64,000 nucleotides of DNA, taken from NCBI RefSeq assembly GCF_001570425.1, contig NZ_BCSX01000028.1:182662-246661 (forward strand), written 5' to 3'. Positions within the stretch are counted from its first letter, which is position 1. Each line of letters begins with the position of its first letter. This stretch comes from Mycolicibacterium brisbanense (GTDB lineage Bacteria > Actinomycetota > Actinomycetes > Mycobacteriales > Mycobacteriaceae). The position numbers and the translations under genes were made by a program. The notes beneath the pieces are model-generated. The model saw nothing but the letters and a program-made list of their open reading frames with translations. It was not told the DNA's origin and ran no database searches. Positions 1-8,607 of the stretch are shown here, in pieces.

Positions 1-34
1 GCCGCCGAACCGCAATCTGTCTCCGGAGGCTGAC

Positions 35-1405
35 ATGACCCGACAGATCGTCCTCAACGCATTCGACATGAACTGCGTGGCACACATCGTCGCCGGTACC
101 TGGCGACATCCCGACTCGCAGGCCGCGCAGTACAAGGATCTGCGGTATTGGCTGGACCTGGCGAAGTTGGTGGAGCGCGGGCTTTTCGACGGACTCTTCA
201 TCGCCGACGTGCTCGGTGTCTACGACGTCTACGGGGGTGGCCCCGAAGCCGCCTTGCGGTCCGGTGCGCAGGTCCCGGTGAACGACCCGCTGCTGGTCGT
301 ACCCGCCATGGCCACGGTCACCGAGCATCTCGGATTCGGCGTCACCGCTGCGACATCGTTTGAGCACCCGTACTCGTTCGCACGACGGATGTCGACGCTG
401 GATCACCTCACCAAGGGCCGCGTCGGCTGGAACATCGTCACCGGCTACCTGGAGAGCGCCGCCCGCAACCACGGACTGGACACCATCACGCCGCACGCCG
501 ACCGCTACGACATCGCCGACGAGTACACCGAAGTGCTCTACAAGTTGTGGGAAGGCTCGTGGGACGACGACGCGGTCGGCACCGACCCGGGCCGCGCGGA
601 GTACGCCGACCCGGCCAAGGTGCACCCGATCGACCACGAGGGCAAGCATTTCCGGGTGCCCGGCATCCACCTGTGCGAACCGTCGCCGCAGCGCACCCCC
701 GTGCTCTATCAGGCTGGGGCTTCCAACCGGGGCAAGCAGTTCGGCGCCGAGAATGCCGAGGTGATCTTCGTCAGCGCGCCGACCAAGGAGGCGCTGCGAG
801 AGACCGTCGCCGACATCAGGCGTCGCGCCGAAGCTGCGGGGCGGGATCCCTATGACGTCAAGATCGTCAACGGTCACGTCGTCGTCACCGGTGCCGATGA
901 CGCCGCCGCTCAGGCCCGCTACGCCGAGTTCCGACGCTACATCGACCCCGAAGGTGCGTTGGCATTGTGGTCGGGCTGGCTGGGAACCGACCTGTCCCAG
1001 TTCGACCTCGACGACCCGGTTTCGGTGACCGACAACGAATTCCTGAAATCCTCCGTGCAGAACTACGGCCAGGGGCAGTGGACCCTGCGCGATTTCGTCG
1101 ACGCACACGCGATCGACGCCGAAGGCGGATTCAGCGTCGGAGGCCCGCAACAGGTCGCCGACGACCTGCAGGAGTGGGTCGAAGAGACCGACGTCGACGG
1201 GTTCAACATCACCAACGTCATCACGCCGGGCTCGTTTGTCGACTTTGTCGATCACGTCGTCCCTGAGTTGCAGCGCCGCGGGGTGTACAAGACGTCGTAC
1301 GCCGACGGGACGTTGCGGCACAAGCTGTTCGGCCGAGGGCCACGGCTGCCCGAGACCCATCGAGCGGCGGGTTACCGCCGCGTGACCCAGGAGGCACAAC
1401 GATGA
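35..1405 (+). CDS. NtaA/SnaA/DszA-family flavin-dependent monooxygenase
   Basis: Predicted FMNH2-dependent monooxygenase of the luciferase-like superfamily, NtaA/SnaA/DszA/DmoA branch, which oxidises small organosulfur or amine compounds using reduced flavin from a separate reductase. The 456-residue length is usual for the family. The early KLVERGLFDGLFIAD segment, the aromatic-rich central stretch KGRVGWNIVTGY and the late NRGKQFGAENAEVIF segment match this branch. An ATG with an upstream GGAGG supports the start. It overlaps the next gene, an acyl-CoA-dehydrogenase-fold monooxygenase, by ATGA, so the two are translationally coupled. The substrate cannot be read from sequence; desulfurisation or N-dealkylation are both plausible. 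No flavin reductase lies nearby. Confidence 0.85.
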   Translation: MTRQIVLNAFDMNCVAHIVAGTWRHPDSQAAQYKDLRYWLDLAKLVERGLFDGLFIADVLGVYDVYGGGPEAALRSGAQVPVNDPLLVVPAMATVTEHLGFGVTAATSFEHPYSFARRMSTLDHLTKGRVGWNIVTGYLESAARNHGLDTITPHADRYDIADEYTEVLYKLWEGSWDDDAVGTDPGRAEYADPAKVHPIDHEGKHFRVPGIHLCEPSPQRTPVLYQAGASNRGKQFGAENAEVIFVSAPTKEALRETVADIRRRAEAAGRDPYDVKIVNGHVVVTGADDAAAQARYAEFRRYIDPEGALALWSGWLGTDLSQFDLDDPVSVTDNEFLKSSVQNYGQGQWTLRDFVDAHAIDAEGGFSVGGPQQVADDLQEWVEETDVDGFNITNVITPGSFVDFVDHVVPELQRRGVYKTSYADGTLRHKLFGRGPRLPETHRAAGYRRVTQEAQR

Positions 1406-2610
1406 CCGTCACCACCATCGATTTGGGTGCGGATCGGCTGCAGGAGCTGTTCGCTGCTATCGGCGCGGGGGCGTTGGACCGCGAGCGCAGCGGTGAACGG
1501 CCCTTCGCCGCAATTGATCTCATTCGTGATGCCCGTCTCGGAGCGCTCCGGGTGCCCGCCGAAGACGGTGGCGGCGGCGCCAGCTTGCGCGAGCTGTTCG
1601 CCACGGTGATCGCCTTGGCCAGCGTCGATGTCAACGTCGCACACATCCTGCGTGGGCATTTCGCGCACGTCGAAGAGCGGCTGCGGCTTGGGGGTGAAGA
1701 ACGTCAGCGTGTCATCGATCTGGCGCTCAGTGGCAAACTCGTCGGCAATGCGTCCACCGAATTGGGCACAACCACGGTCGGCGAGTTCACCTGGAAAACC
1801 CGGCTGACGCCGCAGGGAAATGAGTTGCGACTCGACGGAACCAAGTACTTCACCACTGGTACCCTCTACGCCGACTACACCGAGGTGCTGGCCAGCGACC
1901 ACACCGGTGCCACCGTGCTGATCCTGGTGCCGACCGACCGGGCCGGCGTCACGGTCCTCGACGATTGGGACGGTATGGGCCAGCGTGCCACGGGAACCGG
2001 CACCGCCGTTTTCGACGATGTGGTGGTGTACCCGCACGAGGTGCTGCCGCTGCCGCCTGCGGCCGAGGGCAGTGACCCGGCGCCGATGTACCTGTCGGGG
2101 GCCTTCTTTCAGTTGTATGTAACTGCTTTGATCGTCGGGGTGCTGCACGCGTTGCGTGACGACGCCGTCGCGCACGTGCACCAGCGGTCCCGCAGCTTCG
2201 CCTGGGCGCCGACCGCCTCGGCGCCGGACGATCCGCTGTTGCAGCGTGAGATCGGCGAGATCGCGGCGGCGGCCTATGCGGCCGAGACGACGGTGTTGCG
2301 TGCCGCCGACGCCCTGGAACTGGCGTTCGACGCAGACACCGCAGGCGTGGATCCCGATCTACGGCTTGCGCACGAGGCGTCGCTGCAGGCAGCCCACGCG
2401 AAAGTTGTCGTCGACGCACTGGGCCAGAAAGCGGCGTCGCAGATCTTCGACATCGGCGGCGCATCGGTGGTACGCAACGTGCATCTGCTCGATCGGCACT
2501 GGCGGAACATCCGGACGCTCGCCTCGCACAATCCGACGTCGTACAAGGCGCAGGCGATCGGGGCGTATTACGTCCGCGGCACAGCGCTGCCGGGCAGCGG
2601 TTACTTCTAA
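1402..2610 (+). CDS. DszC/SfnB-like acyl-CoA dehydrogenase-fold flavin monooxygenase
   Basis: 402-residue protein of the acyl-CoA dehydrogenase superfamily, most like the DszC/SfnB monooxygenases that use reduced FMN rather than oxidising acyl-CoA. Evidence is the N-terminal helical domain, the middle beta-domain segment LDGTKYFTTGTLYADY and the C-terminal QIFDIGGASVV region, which resembles the flavin-contacting part of this fold. Coupling by ATGA to the NtaA/DszA-like gene gives the common pairing of two flavin monooxygenases in sulfur-scavenging clusters. Substrate is unknown. The gene converges with the next one, with the two stop codons overlapping. Confidence 0.82.
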   Translation: MTVTTIDLGADRLQELFAAIGAGALDRERSGERPFAAIDLIRDARLGALRVPAEDGGGGASLRELFATVIALASVDVNVAHILRGHFAHVEERLRLGGEERQRVIDLALSGKLVGNASTELGTTTVGEFTWKTRLTPQGNELRLDGTKYFTTGTLYADYTEVLASDHTGATVLILVPTDRAGVTVLDDWDGMGQRATGTGTAVFDDVVVYPHEVLPLPPAAEGSDPAPMYLSGAFFQLYVTALIVGVLHALRDDAVAHVHQRSRSFAWAPTASAPDDPLLQREIGEIAAAAYAAETTVLRAADALELAFDADTAGVDPDLRLAHEASLQAAHAKVVVDALGQKAASQIFDIGGASVVRNVHLLDRHWRNIRTLASHNPTSYKAQAIGAYYVRGTALPGSGYF

Positions 2611-3584
2611 CTCAGCCAGATCCACAACTTCTGCGGCTGCCACCACATGTTGACGCGGGCCGTGCAATCCATGTCGGACACGTCGGTGTGGATCACGGTC
2701 TCGCAACCGCCGAGGATCTGGACTTTTTCACCGGCATGTAGCGCGTCAGCGAAGTCTGTGGCGAACACTGCCGGGCCGTCGGGGATCGGCGGGAACGTGA
2801 AATTGAAGTCGTCGCCCTCCAGCTGGACCCAGGTCCGGCTGAAGACGGTCTTGAATGCCGTGACGCGCTGATCGCCGCGGAGCACCCGGACGAACACGTG
2901 GTGGTCGAGCGAGATGGTCGCCGACGAGAGACCGAAGTTGTCGGTTCCGCGCACCCAGATCTGGTTGACCAGATTCTTCATGCTGATCGCGACATTGAGA
3001 AAGCCGGAGCTGGGCGCCTCGAAGTCGATACCCACCGACACGTCGCACCCGGCCCAGCGGTTGTAGTCGTTGATCTCGCCGAAGGTGTTGTCGTCGTGCC
3101 ACGTGACGTCGTTGATGATCAGGCCCTGCGGCGGTGCCGTCGCCGACTGGTTCGATTTGATCGGGTCGGTGCCGGGGATGTCGGGGAATTCTACGATGTC
3201 CGACGCGGTGAACGGCGGCTCGAACGTCTGCATGCCGAACGCGTCGAGGTCCTCGGCCCAAGTCTGTGGATGCGCTCGGAGCCGGTCCGTGCGGTGTTCG
3301 GTGAGGCGCTCGTAGTCGCGCGAAAACTCTTGCCGCAGTTGCTGTATTGCGTGGTAGTTGGGGATCTTCAGGAGCGCTTGGCGCTTCTCGGCGAGTAGCT
3401 TGGCGCGGGTTTCGCCCATCGCGGTGGGGTCGCCGATCGTCATCGCCAACGAGTGTGCCCACGCCGTGCGGTGCTTGGCCCGCAGCTCGGCGAGCGCGGT
3501 TCTGCTCTCGGGCGTCAGCAGGGCGTGGACGCGGTCGTTGAACGCCCGCCGCAACCGGGCGATTTCCTGCGTCCGCTCCTGCAT
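2607..3584 (-). CDS. conserved hypothetical protein, helical N-terminus and beta-rich C-terminus
   Basis: Unrecognised 325-residue protein. The first ~140 residues are charged and predicted helical (many E, R, K, Q and few prolines). The rest is beta-rich with many aromatic residues and ends in MWWQPQKLWIWLS. No signal peptide, membrane segment or catalytic motif is visible. The frame extends upstream to position 3665, but that part is low-quality sequence overlapping the promoter of the divergent secreted gene, so the internal ATG at 3584 is chosen. Some families with a similar tail are surface or phage-tail-like, but nothing here proves it. Confidence 0.6.
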   Translation of the reverse strand: MQERTQEIARLRRAFNDRVHALLTPESRTALAELRAKHRTAWAHSLAMTIGDPTAMGETRAKLLAEKRQALLKIPNYHAIQQLRQEFSRDYERLTEHRTDRLRAHPQTWAEDLDAFGMQTFEPPFTASDIVEFPDIPGTDPIKSNQSATAPPQGLIINDVTWHDDNTFGEINDYNRWAGCDVSVGIDFEAPSSGFLNVAISMKNLVNQIWVRGTDNFGLSSATISLDHHVFVRVLRGDQRVTAFKTVFSRTWVQLEGDDFNFTFPPIPDGPAVFATDFADALHAGEKVQILGGCETVIHTDVSDMDCTARVNMWWQPQKLWIWLS

Positions 3585-3687
3585 GACACGGTTCGTACCA
3601 CACAGCGGGATGCGAGTTGTGACGAATGTCACGGAACCGCTACGATTTGGCGTTCTTACGTCCACGTCAATTCAAGGTCAGGTTGCC

Positions 3688-3879
3688 ATGCTCGTCCGTG
3701 CGTTCCTCGTCGTTGCCGCCATCGCTGTCGCCGGCACCGGTCTCGCGCCCATCGCCGCCGCGCGGCCCTACGCCAACTGCACCGAGGCGCACAAGGACGG
3801 CCGATGGAACATTCCGCAGGACGATCCGGCCTACTGGTCGGGTGGCGACCGTGACGGAGATGGACTCGCCTGCGAGTAG
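3688..3879 (+). CDS. small secreted Excalibur-domain protein
   Basis: 63-residue protein with an N-terminal signal peptide (hydrophobic run LVRAFLVVAAIAVAGTGLA followed by an AAARP cleavage-like site) and a short mature part. The mature part carries two cysteines and the acidic motif DRDGDGLACE, characteristic of the Excalibur extracellular calcium-binding domain, with an upstream NC partner. Start is the ATG after the weak leader GGTTGCC. In mycobacteria such peptides are exported and of unknown role; calcium binding is inferred from the motif only. It is divergent from the unknown gene to its left and 80 bp from the ABC transporter. Confidence 0.75.
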   Translation: MLVRAFLVVAAIAVAGTGLAPIAAARPYANCTEAHKDGRWNIPQDDPAYWSGGDRDGDGLACE

Positions 3880-3961
3880 TGGGCGCGCTTTCACGCGCCT
3901 TCGTGGAAGATGCCACTGAGCAGTAGACGCTGCTCTCGCGTCGTACGAAGGGCGGAATCCA

Positions 3962-5785
3962 TTGGCCCGATCTCGCCATCTGGTGTGGCGCAGTCTGCGC
4001 ATGCTCCGCCCGGTCCGCGGGCTGCTCGTCGTGCTCCTGCTGCTCGGGGTGGTGGCGTCGGCGTTGCCGTACCTCACCGTCGCGGCCTTCGGGCCCATGA
4101 TGCAGGTGGTGGCCGACGCCGGTCGCAGTGGAAACCTCAGCGGGGTCTGGGATTTACGCGGGCCTCTGGTCGCCCGCGACAACGGTCTGCTGCGGTCACT
4201 GGCGGGTTCGGTGCCGTTCGCGGTGATGCTGGCGGTGTGGGCCGGTTCGCTCCTACTGGCCCAAGGCATGTACTTCGTCAACGCGTGGGTCGGCACGAAG
4301 GTCGAGCGGGCGCTCGTGGTCGACATCCGGCAACGCGTGCACGACCACATGCAAACCTTGTCGCTCGATTTCTTCACCGGATCCCGCAACGGTGAACTGA
4401 TCCAGCGCGTCACCACGGAATCCGCTGGTGTGCAACGCCTTCTGACCGACTGCCTGCTGCCTCCCGTCATCGACGCCGTGGTGCTCGTGGTGGTGATCGG
4501 GTATCTGCTGGCCATCTCGTGGCAGATGACCGTTGCGGCATTGCTTCTCACGCCGCTGGCGCTGCTCGTCCTGAGATTCGCGGGCCGCCAGGTGCAAGCC
4601 GTGATGCGCCGAGTGATGAATGCCAACCGCACCATGGCCTCCGAGGTGGAGCAGACTGTCAGCGGTATCGCCGAGATCCAGCTTTTCAACGCTCAATCCC
4701 TGCGCAGCAGCAGGTTTCGTGCCGCATCGGAGGATGCCGCCAAGAGCGACGCCGACTCGGTCGTGTGGATGCAGGCCACCGTGAACGGCTCGCAGATCTT
4801 CGTCGCCCTCAGCACGGTCGTGGTGCTGATCATCGGCGTTGCCTACAGTGCGACGTTCGGCCTGACATTCGCCGGGCTCTTGGTGTTCGCGGGCATGGTG
4901 CCGACGATGTTCGGTGCGGCGCAACGGGTTCTGGGTGCCTACACCACCTACCAGTCCGTGGCGCCGAACGCCGCGGCAACCTACGAGTTGCTCGACACCC
5001 AGCCCACGGTGCACGAACCCGCGGACGCCGTCGACCTCGGGCACGTGCGCGGCAACCTGGTCTTCGAGGACGTCGCGTTCGGCTACACCGCAGACCGACC
5101 GGTGCTCGACGGACTGTCGTTCTCCGTCGCCGAGGGCGAGACCGTGGGCATCGTTGGCGGCATCGGGTCGGGCAAGTCGACGGTGTTCAACCTCGTGCTG
5201 CGGTTCCTCGACCCCCAGCGTGGGCGGATTCTGCTCGACGGTCATAACATCACCGGTGTCACGATCGCGTCGCTGCGCGACGAGGTGTCCAAGCTTGCGC
5301 AGTTCCCGTTCTTCACCAAAGACACCATCCGCGAGAACATTCGGCTGGCTTCTCCGTCGGCAACCGATGCTGAGATTCAGGCGGCATGCACGCTGGCCCA
5401 CATCCACTCCGTCATCACCGATCCCACGAAGCTGGCCGACGGCTACGACACCGTCGTCGACGTGCAGGTGCCGTCCGGCGGGCAGAAGCGCCTCATCGCG
5501 CTCGCGCGCTGCCTCCTGCGTCGGCCTACCGTGCTGCTGCTCGACGAGCCGACCGAGAACCTCGACGCCGACGAGCGCGCCAGGCTCATCGGAGTGATCC
5601 GCGGCTATGCGAAGCAGCGCACGTGTCTGGTGATCAGCCACGACATGGACTTCATCGCCGGTGTCGCCGACCGCATCCTGGTCCTGGAGAGTGGCCGGAT
5701 CACGCAGTCAGGTGACCATGAGTCGCTCTTGGCGGAGGGTGGGTTGTATCGGCGGTTGTATGAGGCTGGTGCGGTTGTGGGGTGA
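3962..5785 (+). CDS. ABC exporter, fused membrane and ATPase domains
   Basis: 607-residue half-transporter of the ABC type IV exporter fold. Residues 1-310 hold about six membrane helices. The C-terminal ATPase has a Walker A GGIGSGKST (Lys405), signature PSGGQ, Walker B LLLLDEP (Asp528, Glu529) and an H-loop ISHD. Such proteins work as homo- or heterodimers exporting lipids, peptides or drugs. No partner half-transporter is adjacent, so a homodimer is likely. The start used is TTG; a downstream start is possible because no strong ribosome site is seen. Substrate is unknown. Confidence 0.85.
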   Translation: MARSRHLVWRSLRMLRPVRGLLVVLLLLGVVASALPYLTVAAFGPMMQVVADAGRSGNLSGVWDLRGPLVARDNGLLRSLAGSVPFAVMLAVWAGSLLLAQGMYFVNAWVGTKVERALVVDIRQRVHDHMQTLSLDFFTGSRNGELIQRVTTESAGVQRLLTDCLLPPVIDAVVLVVVIGYLLAISWQMTVAALLLTPLALLVLRFAGRQVQAVMRRVMNANRTMASEVEQTVSGIAEIQLFNAQSLRSSRFRAASEDAAKSDADSVVWMQATVNGSQIFVALSTVVVLIIGVAYSATFGLTFAGLLVFAGMVPTMFGAAQRVLGAYTTYQSVAPNAAATYELLDTQPTVHEPADAVDLGHVRGNLVFEDVAFGYTADRPVLDGLSFSVAEGETVGIVGGIGSGKSTVFNLVLRFLDPQRGRILLDGHNITGVTIASLRDEVSKLAQFPFFTKDTIRENIRLASPSATDAEIQAACTLAHIHSVITDPTKLADGYDTVVDVQVPSGGQKRLIALARCLLRRPTVLLLDEPTENLDADERARLIGVIRGYAKQRTCLVISHDMDFIAGVADRILVLESGRITQSGDHESLLAEGGLYRRLYEAGAVVG

Positions 5786-5810
5786 AGTCTTGGGCGGTCT
5801 CGTCTCGGCC

Positions 5811-6389
5811 TCACGGTCGGCGCCTGGCGAAGGTCATCACGATGTCGCGGATCGGCTCTTCTCTAAGAGCTCCCCACTGCGGGCCGACCGCGAAGCCGGC
5901 ATCGGTGGCGACGAACCGATAGCCCGGCAGATCGCGACGCGGGGTGAACGGAAACTTCATGTGCCACAACCGTTCCGCGACGGCGACTGCCGCCTCGGTG
6001 GGCATCGGCCGGTCAATTCCCAGCGGTATGCAGATGTCCTGGGTGTGCACCAGGATGTCCATCAGCGGGTCGACTTCGGCGGTCATCGGTGGGCGTCTTC
6101 TCGAACCGGCCATGGCGCGCAGTTTTGCGGTGATTTCCTGCGGGGTCTGCGTGTCATCGACCGCCGCACGGCGGACCATCGCGTCGAAACGGAAGCCCGA
6201 CTTCAGCGCCCCCAACACCAGCTCCTTGCGGCCGATGTGTGACTGCGTGATGTGGACCGCGACATCACGCACCGTCCAGCCGTCACACAGCGACTGTGTC
6301 GCCCACTGTTCCGGGGTCAAAGTGTCGAGCAGATCGGCAAGTGCAGTTCGCTGCTCATCGATCGTGCGCCAGATCGCGTCGGAGTCCAT
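5811..6389 (-). CDS. DinB/maleylpyruvate isomerase-like (TIGR03086-type) protein
   Basis: 192-residue protein with the N-terminal helix pattern LADLLDTLTPEQWATQSLCDGWTVRDVAVHIT of mycothiol-dependent maleylpyruvate isomerase and DinB-like metalloproteins. The family is a four-helix bundle with a metal site; histidines in VAVHITQSH and DILVHTQD are candidate ligands. The substrate is unknown. The ATG at 6389 is chosen because upstream in-frame sequence runs into the truncated tRNA repeat. This is the last host gene before the integrative element, and it lies tail-to-tail with the ABC exporter. Confidence 0.75.
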   Translation of the reverse strand: MDSDAIWRTIDEQRTALADLLDTLTPEQWATQSLCDGWTVRDVAVHITQSHIGRKELVLGALKSGFRFDAMVRRAAVDDTQTPQEITAKLRAMAGSRRRPPMTAEVDPLMDILVHTQDICIPLGIDRPMPTEAAVAVAERLWHMKFPFTPRRDLPGYRFVATDAGFAVGPQWGALREEPIRDIVMTFARRRP

Positions 6390-6417
6390 GCTGTGAACGG
6401 TACTGAGGGGCGATCTT

Positions 6418-6464
6418 CGTGGAGCCGATGACGGGAATCGAACCCGCGTATTCAGCTTGGGAAG
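6418..6464. repeat. left attachment site, truncated tRNA-Gly 3' fragment
   Basis: 47 bp identical to 18741-18787. It contains the CCA-encoding end, acceptor 3' strand, T arm and part of the anticodon arm of the minus-strand tRNA-Gly, then diverges abruptly at 6465. It is the original 3' end of the host tRNA displaced by integration and cannot itself encode a tRNA because the D arm and 5' acceptor strand are missing. Confidence 0.92.
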
Positions 6465-6762
6465 TATTTTCTGGCGCGCCGGGGCAACATATCGGTGCTG
6501 GTCGGGACAGGCGCGAACCGGGCCGGACCAGCCCGAACCGTCCCGGATCGGGCCGGTGGCATCTTCGCCGCGCTGGTAGAGCAAACGCGCCATCGGGGGT
6601 ACCGCCGGGGTACGGCAGGCCGGTTCGAACGACTGTTCGCTCGCACTCGACACCAAGGTGCCCCGATACGGCGCGAGCCCCGGCAGCGACACAGTTGGGG
6701 GCTAGGAGAGGTCCCGTCTGCATCGCCGCCAGGGTTCGCTGGCGGTGTTGGTCCTTTACTGC
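6465..6762. other. non-coding left end of the element
   Basis: About 300 bp with no convincing gene. It is GC-rich with several short palindromes. It contains one CGGGGTACGG (6606-6615), a motif that recurs twice near the right end (18677-18696), so it may hold integrase arm-type binding sites. Overlapping open frames here have no ribosome site and no recognisable product. Confidence 0.5.
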
Positions 6763-6945
6763 CTAGCGTGGCAGCTCGTGGCCGTTCGAGTCAGTGCGTG
6801 GGCTAGTGCCGATGTAGCGGCCGCCCGCGCTTGGCGGCTGGCCTACGAGCTGCGGCGGCTCCAGGCCGTAGCCGTGGGAGAACTCGCTCTCGCCCGGTGG
6901 CGGGAAGTCGTTAGCGTCGAGACTGGCGAGCCGGTTCTCGGGCAT
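6763..6945 (-). CDS. small hypothetical protein downstream of capsid gene
   Basis: 60-residue open frame beginning 2 bp after the capsid stop codon on the same strand (ATG at 6945). The product is proline- and glycine-rich (SLDANDFPPPGESEF, LEPPQLVGQPPSAGG) with no domain I recognise. Tight spacing suggests co-translation with the capsid gene, and small proteins in this position in phages can be head-assembly or connector accessories, but that is inference. No ribosome site is evident apart from coupling. It may not be real. Confidence 0.45.
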   Translation of the reverse strand: MPENRLASLDANDFPPPGESEFSHGYGLEPPQLVGQPPSAGGRYIGTSPRTDSNGHELPR

Positions 6946-6947
6946 TG

Positions 6948-8135
6948 CTAGATCCCGATTCCGACGGGCTCGATGCTGGTGGGTGCGGTGTAGCTGCCGG
7001 AGGCCTTGACCTGGACGACGCACGCCGCGCCACGGTGCCGCGTACCTACACCAAAAGTCCTCTGGTAGAAGCTGTCGACCAACGGGTACTTACCCGCACC
7101 CGGGATTACGCGTAGCCCTTGGTATGTGGGGTCATCCCACTGCCGCACGACGATCGGGTTGCTGGGGGAGTTCGCCCCGCCGGACGCCACCACCGCCACG
7201 TAGCCTGCGGGCACGTACGCGTGCGAGATCACCCAGGCTCGCCCGTACGACCCGGCAACCGGCAGGTTCCCGTAGCTGGCGGGAGCCTGCGCGCCGACGA
7301 TGCTCTCATTGGTCATGAATGCCGGGGCCGACGTCGACGGCACAAAGTCGTACTTGGCCTTGATGCCGGTGGCCGACTCCACCCCCGCCCGCCAAGACGC
7401 AATGACATCGCCTTCAGCCGGGTTGCAGAGAATCAGGAGCTGCGAGCCCGGGGCGACGCCGTAGCCGTGGTGGGTGACGTGGTTCATGGCGTCTTCCACG
7501 TCGGCCGAGTCCAGTCCGCTGCCCTGGCTGATGAAGTAGTGGGAGTGGTTCCCGTCGAACGCCTGCCCCATGTACGGCGGAGGCACCACTCCGTCCCCGT
7601 TCCACAACCCGAACACCCGGCGCGCGTGCTCGTTGGTCAGCTCCTGCGGATCGAACAGCCGCTTGAGGATGGAGCCGTTGATGAGCGCGTTGTCGGCGAC
7701 CATGATGCTGTTAGCGGAGTCGTAGATCTGCTTGGCCGTAGCCGACCGGAGAAAGCGCCATGTGAACGACTCCCGGCGGTCAAAGTCCTTGAGCCGGTAG
7801 CCCAGCGGCAGAGCTGTCGGGGTACCCACCGACGTGGGCACACCGAACTCCGAGGCCTCTTCCATGGTGGCCTGCACGATCCCCTGCGGAATCGCGTCGC
7901 CGGTGTCGGTCGTCCAGAACGACAGGACGCTGGCGAGCGCGGAACGCTGCTTATTGTATTCGGTTGTGGCGGCGGTGATCTTGTCCCAGATCACGTTGAG
8001 GTCGATCCCGTCCTTGCTCTTATTGACGAGGACGTCGCCTTCGGTCTGGTATCCGCCCCGGTTGTCCCGGCCCGAAAGGCCAACAGCCGCCAGTACTTCG
8101 AGGAAGCTCGGCGTGAGCGCGCGAGTAAGCGTCAT
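6948..8135 (-). CDS. phage-type major capsid protein (HK97-like fold predicted)
   Basis: 395-residue protein that looks like an actinophage major capsid protein. Features are an N-terminal arm with NRGGYQTEGDVLVN, a central region with ANSIMVADNALINGSILKRLF, a long beta-rich middle, and a C-terminal P-domain-like ending FGVGTRHRGAACVVQVKASGSY. The start ATG has an AGGAGTG ribosome site. It is transcribed leftward, away from the rest of the element. No portal, protease, scaffold or terminase accompanies it, so it cannot build a virion alone. An encapsulin-like shell is an alternative, though no cargo enzyme is adjacent. Capsid assignment rests on pattern similarity, not a search. Confidence 0.7.
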   Translation of the reverse strand: MTLTRALTPSFLEVLAAVGLSGRDNRGGYQTEGDVLVNKSKDGIDLNVIWDKITAATTEYNKQRSALASVLSFWTTDTGDAIPQGIVQATMEEASEFGVPTSVGTPTALPLGYRLKDFDRRESFTWRFLRSATAKQIYDSANSIMVADNALINGSILKRLFDPQELTNEHARRVFGLWNGDGVVPPPYMGQAFDGNHSHYFISQGSGLDSADVEDAMNHVTHHGYGVAPGSQLLILCNPAEGDVIASWRAGVESATGIKAKYDFVPSTSAPAFMTNESIVGAQAPASYGNLPVAGSYGRAWVISHAYVPAGYVAVVASGGANSPSNPIVVRQWDDPTYQGLRVIPGAGKYPLVDSFYQRTFGVGTRHRGAACVVQVKASGSYTAPTSIEPVGIGI

Positions 8136-8355
8136 TGCAGTTCACTCCTAGATCGGTTGTGTATCAACGGGTCCTGCGAGTGACCTCTGATTGACCCTAC
8201 TCGGTGCTAACAGACCCGGGCTACAGGGTGAGTGCGGGATCTGTTGCTTTGGAACGGGATTAGGCCAGTGTTGCCCTTCGGCGAAACGCAATTGGGTCGG
8301 TATTGGCGTAGCGTTGATCGGTAGGAACGAACGCGACCAGAGAGGCAATTCGCTT
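8136..8355. other. divergent promoter region between capsid and early genes
   Basis: 220 bp separating the leftward capsid gene from the rightward early/replication block. It is the natural place for the lysis-lysogeny-type or helper-responsive switch of the element. Ribosome sites AGGAGTG (capsid) and AGAGAGG (rightward gene) lie at its ends. No strong consensus promoter could be chosen by eye and no terminator is seen. Confidence 0.45.
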
Positions 8356-8607
8356 ATGTCCAAGATAATTCCGGCTCCACCGCCAGACTTGGAGTTGTCG
8401 CCCGTACCGAACATTCGCACCGCAGCAGCCGCCGCAGAGTGGATTACCGGGACTCTCGGCATCCCCGTCACCGAGCGCTACGTCCGCGTCAAGACTAACG
8501 AGAAGCTGATCCGGTACTCCATCATCCAAGGCGTCCGTCACTACTCGTCGCAGGCCTTGTACGAGTTCATCATGTCCACACAGAAGGAGCACCGCCATGG
8601 CCGCTAA
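8356..8607 (+). CDS. small excisionase-like DNA-binding protein
   Basis: 83-residue protein. The segment AAEWITGTLGIPVTERYVRVKTNEK followed by IRYSIIQGVRHYSSQALYEFI has the layout of a short winged-helix excisionase/MerR-like DNA-binding domain: recognition helix, wing, then an acceptance of a residue pattern ending in a helix. Start ATG 8356 has AGAGAGG upstream; longer upstream frame lacks coding character. First gene of the rightward block, overlapping the next gene by 11 bp. Likely roles are excision or control of element promoters. Confidence 0.55.
   Translation: MSKIIPAPPPDLELSPVPNIRTAAAAAEWITGTLGIPVTERYVRVKTNEKLIRYSIIQGVRHYSSQALYEFIMSTQKEHRHGR

Noticed and set aside
6418..6464. Possible second tRNA-Gly
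   Set aside because: Only the 3' part of the tRNA is present; the D arm and 5' acceptor strand are missing, so it is the displaced attachment-site copy.
6745..6951. 68-residue + strand open frame at the left end of the element
   Set aside because: Overlaps the small frame downstream of the capsid gene on the other strand, lacks a ribosome site and recognisable domain.
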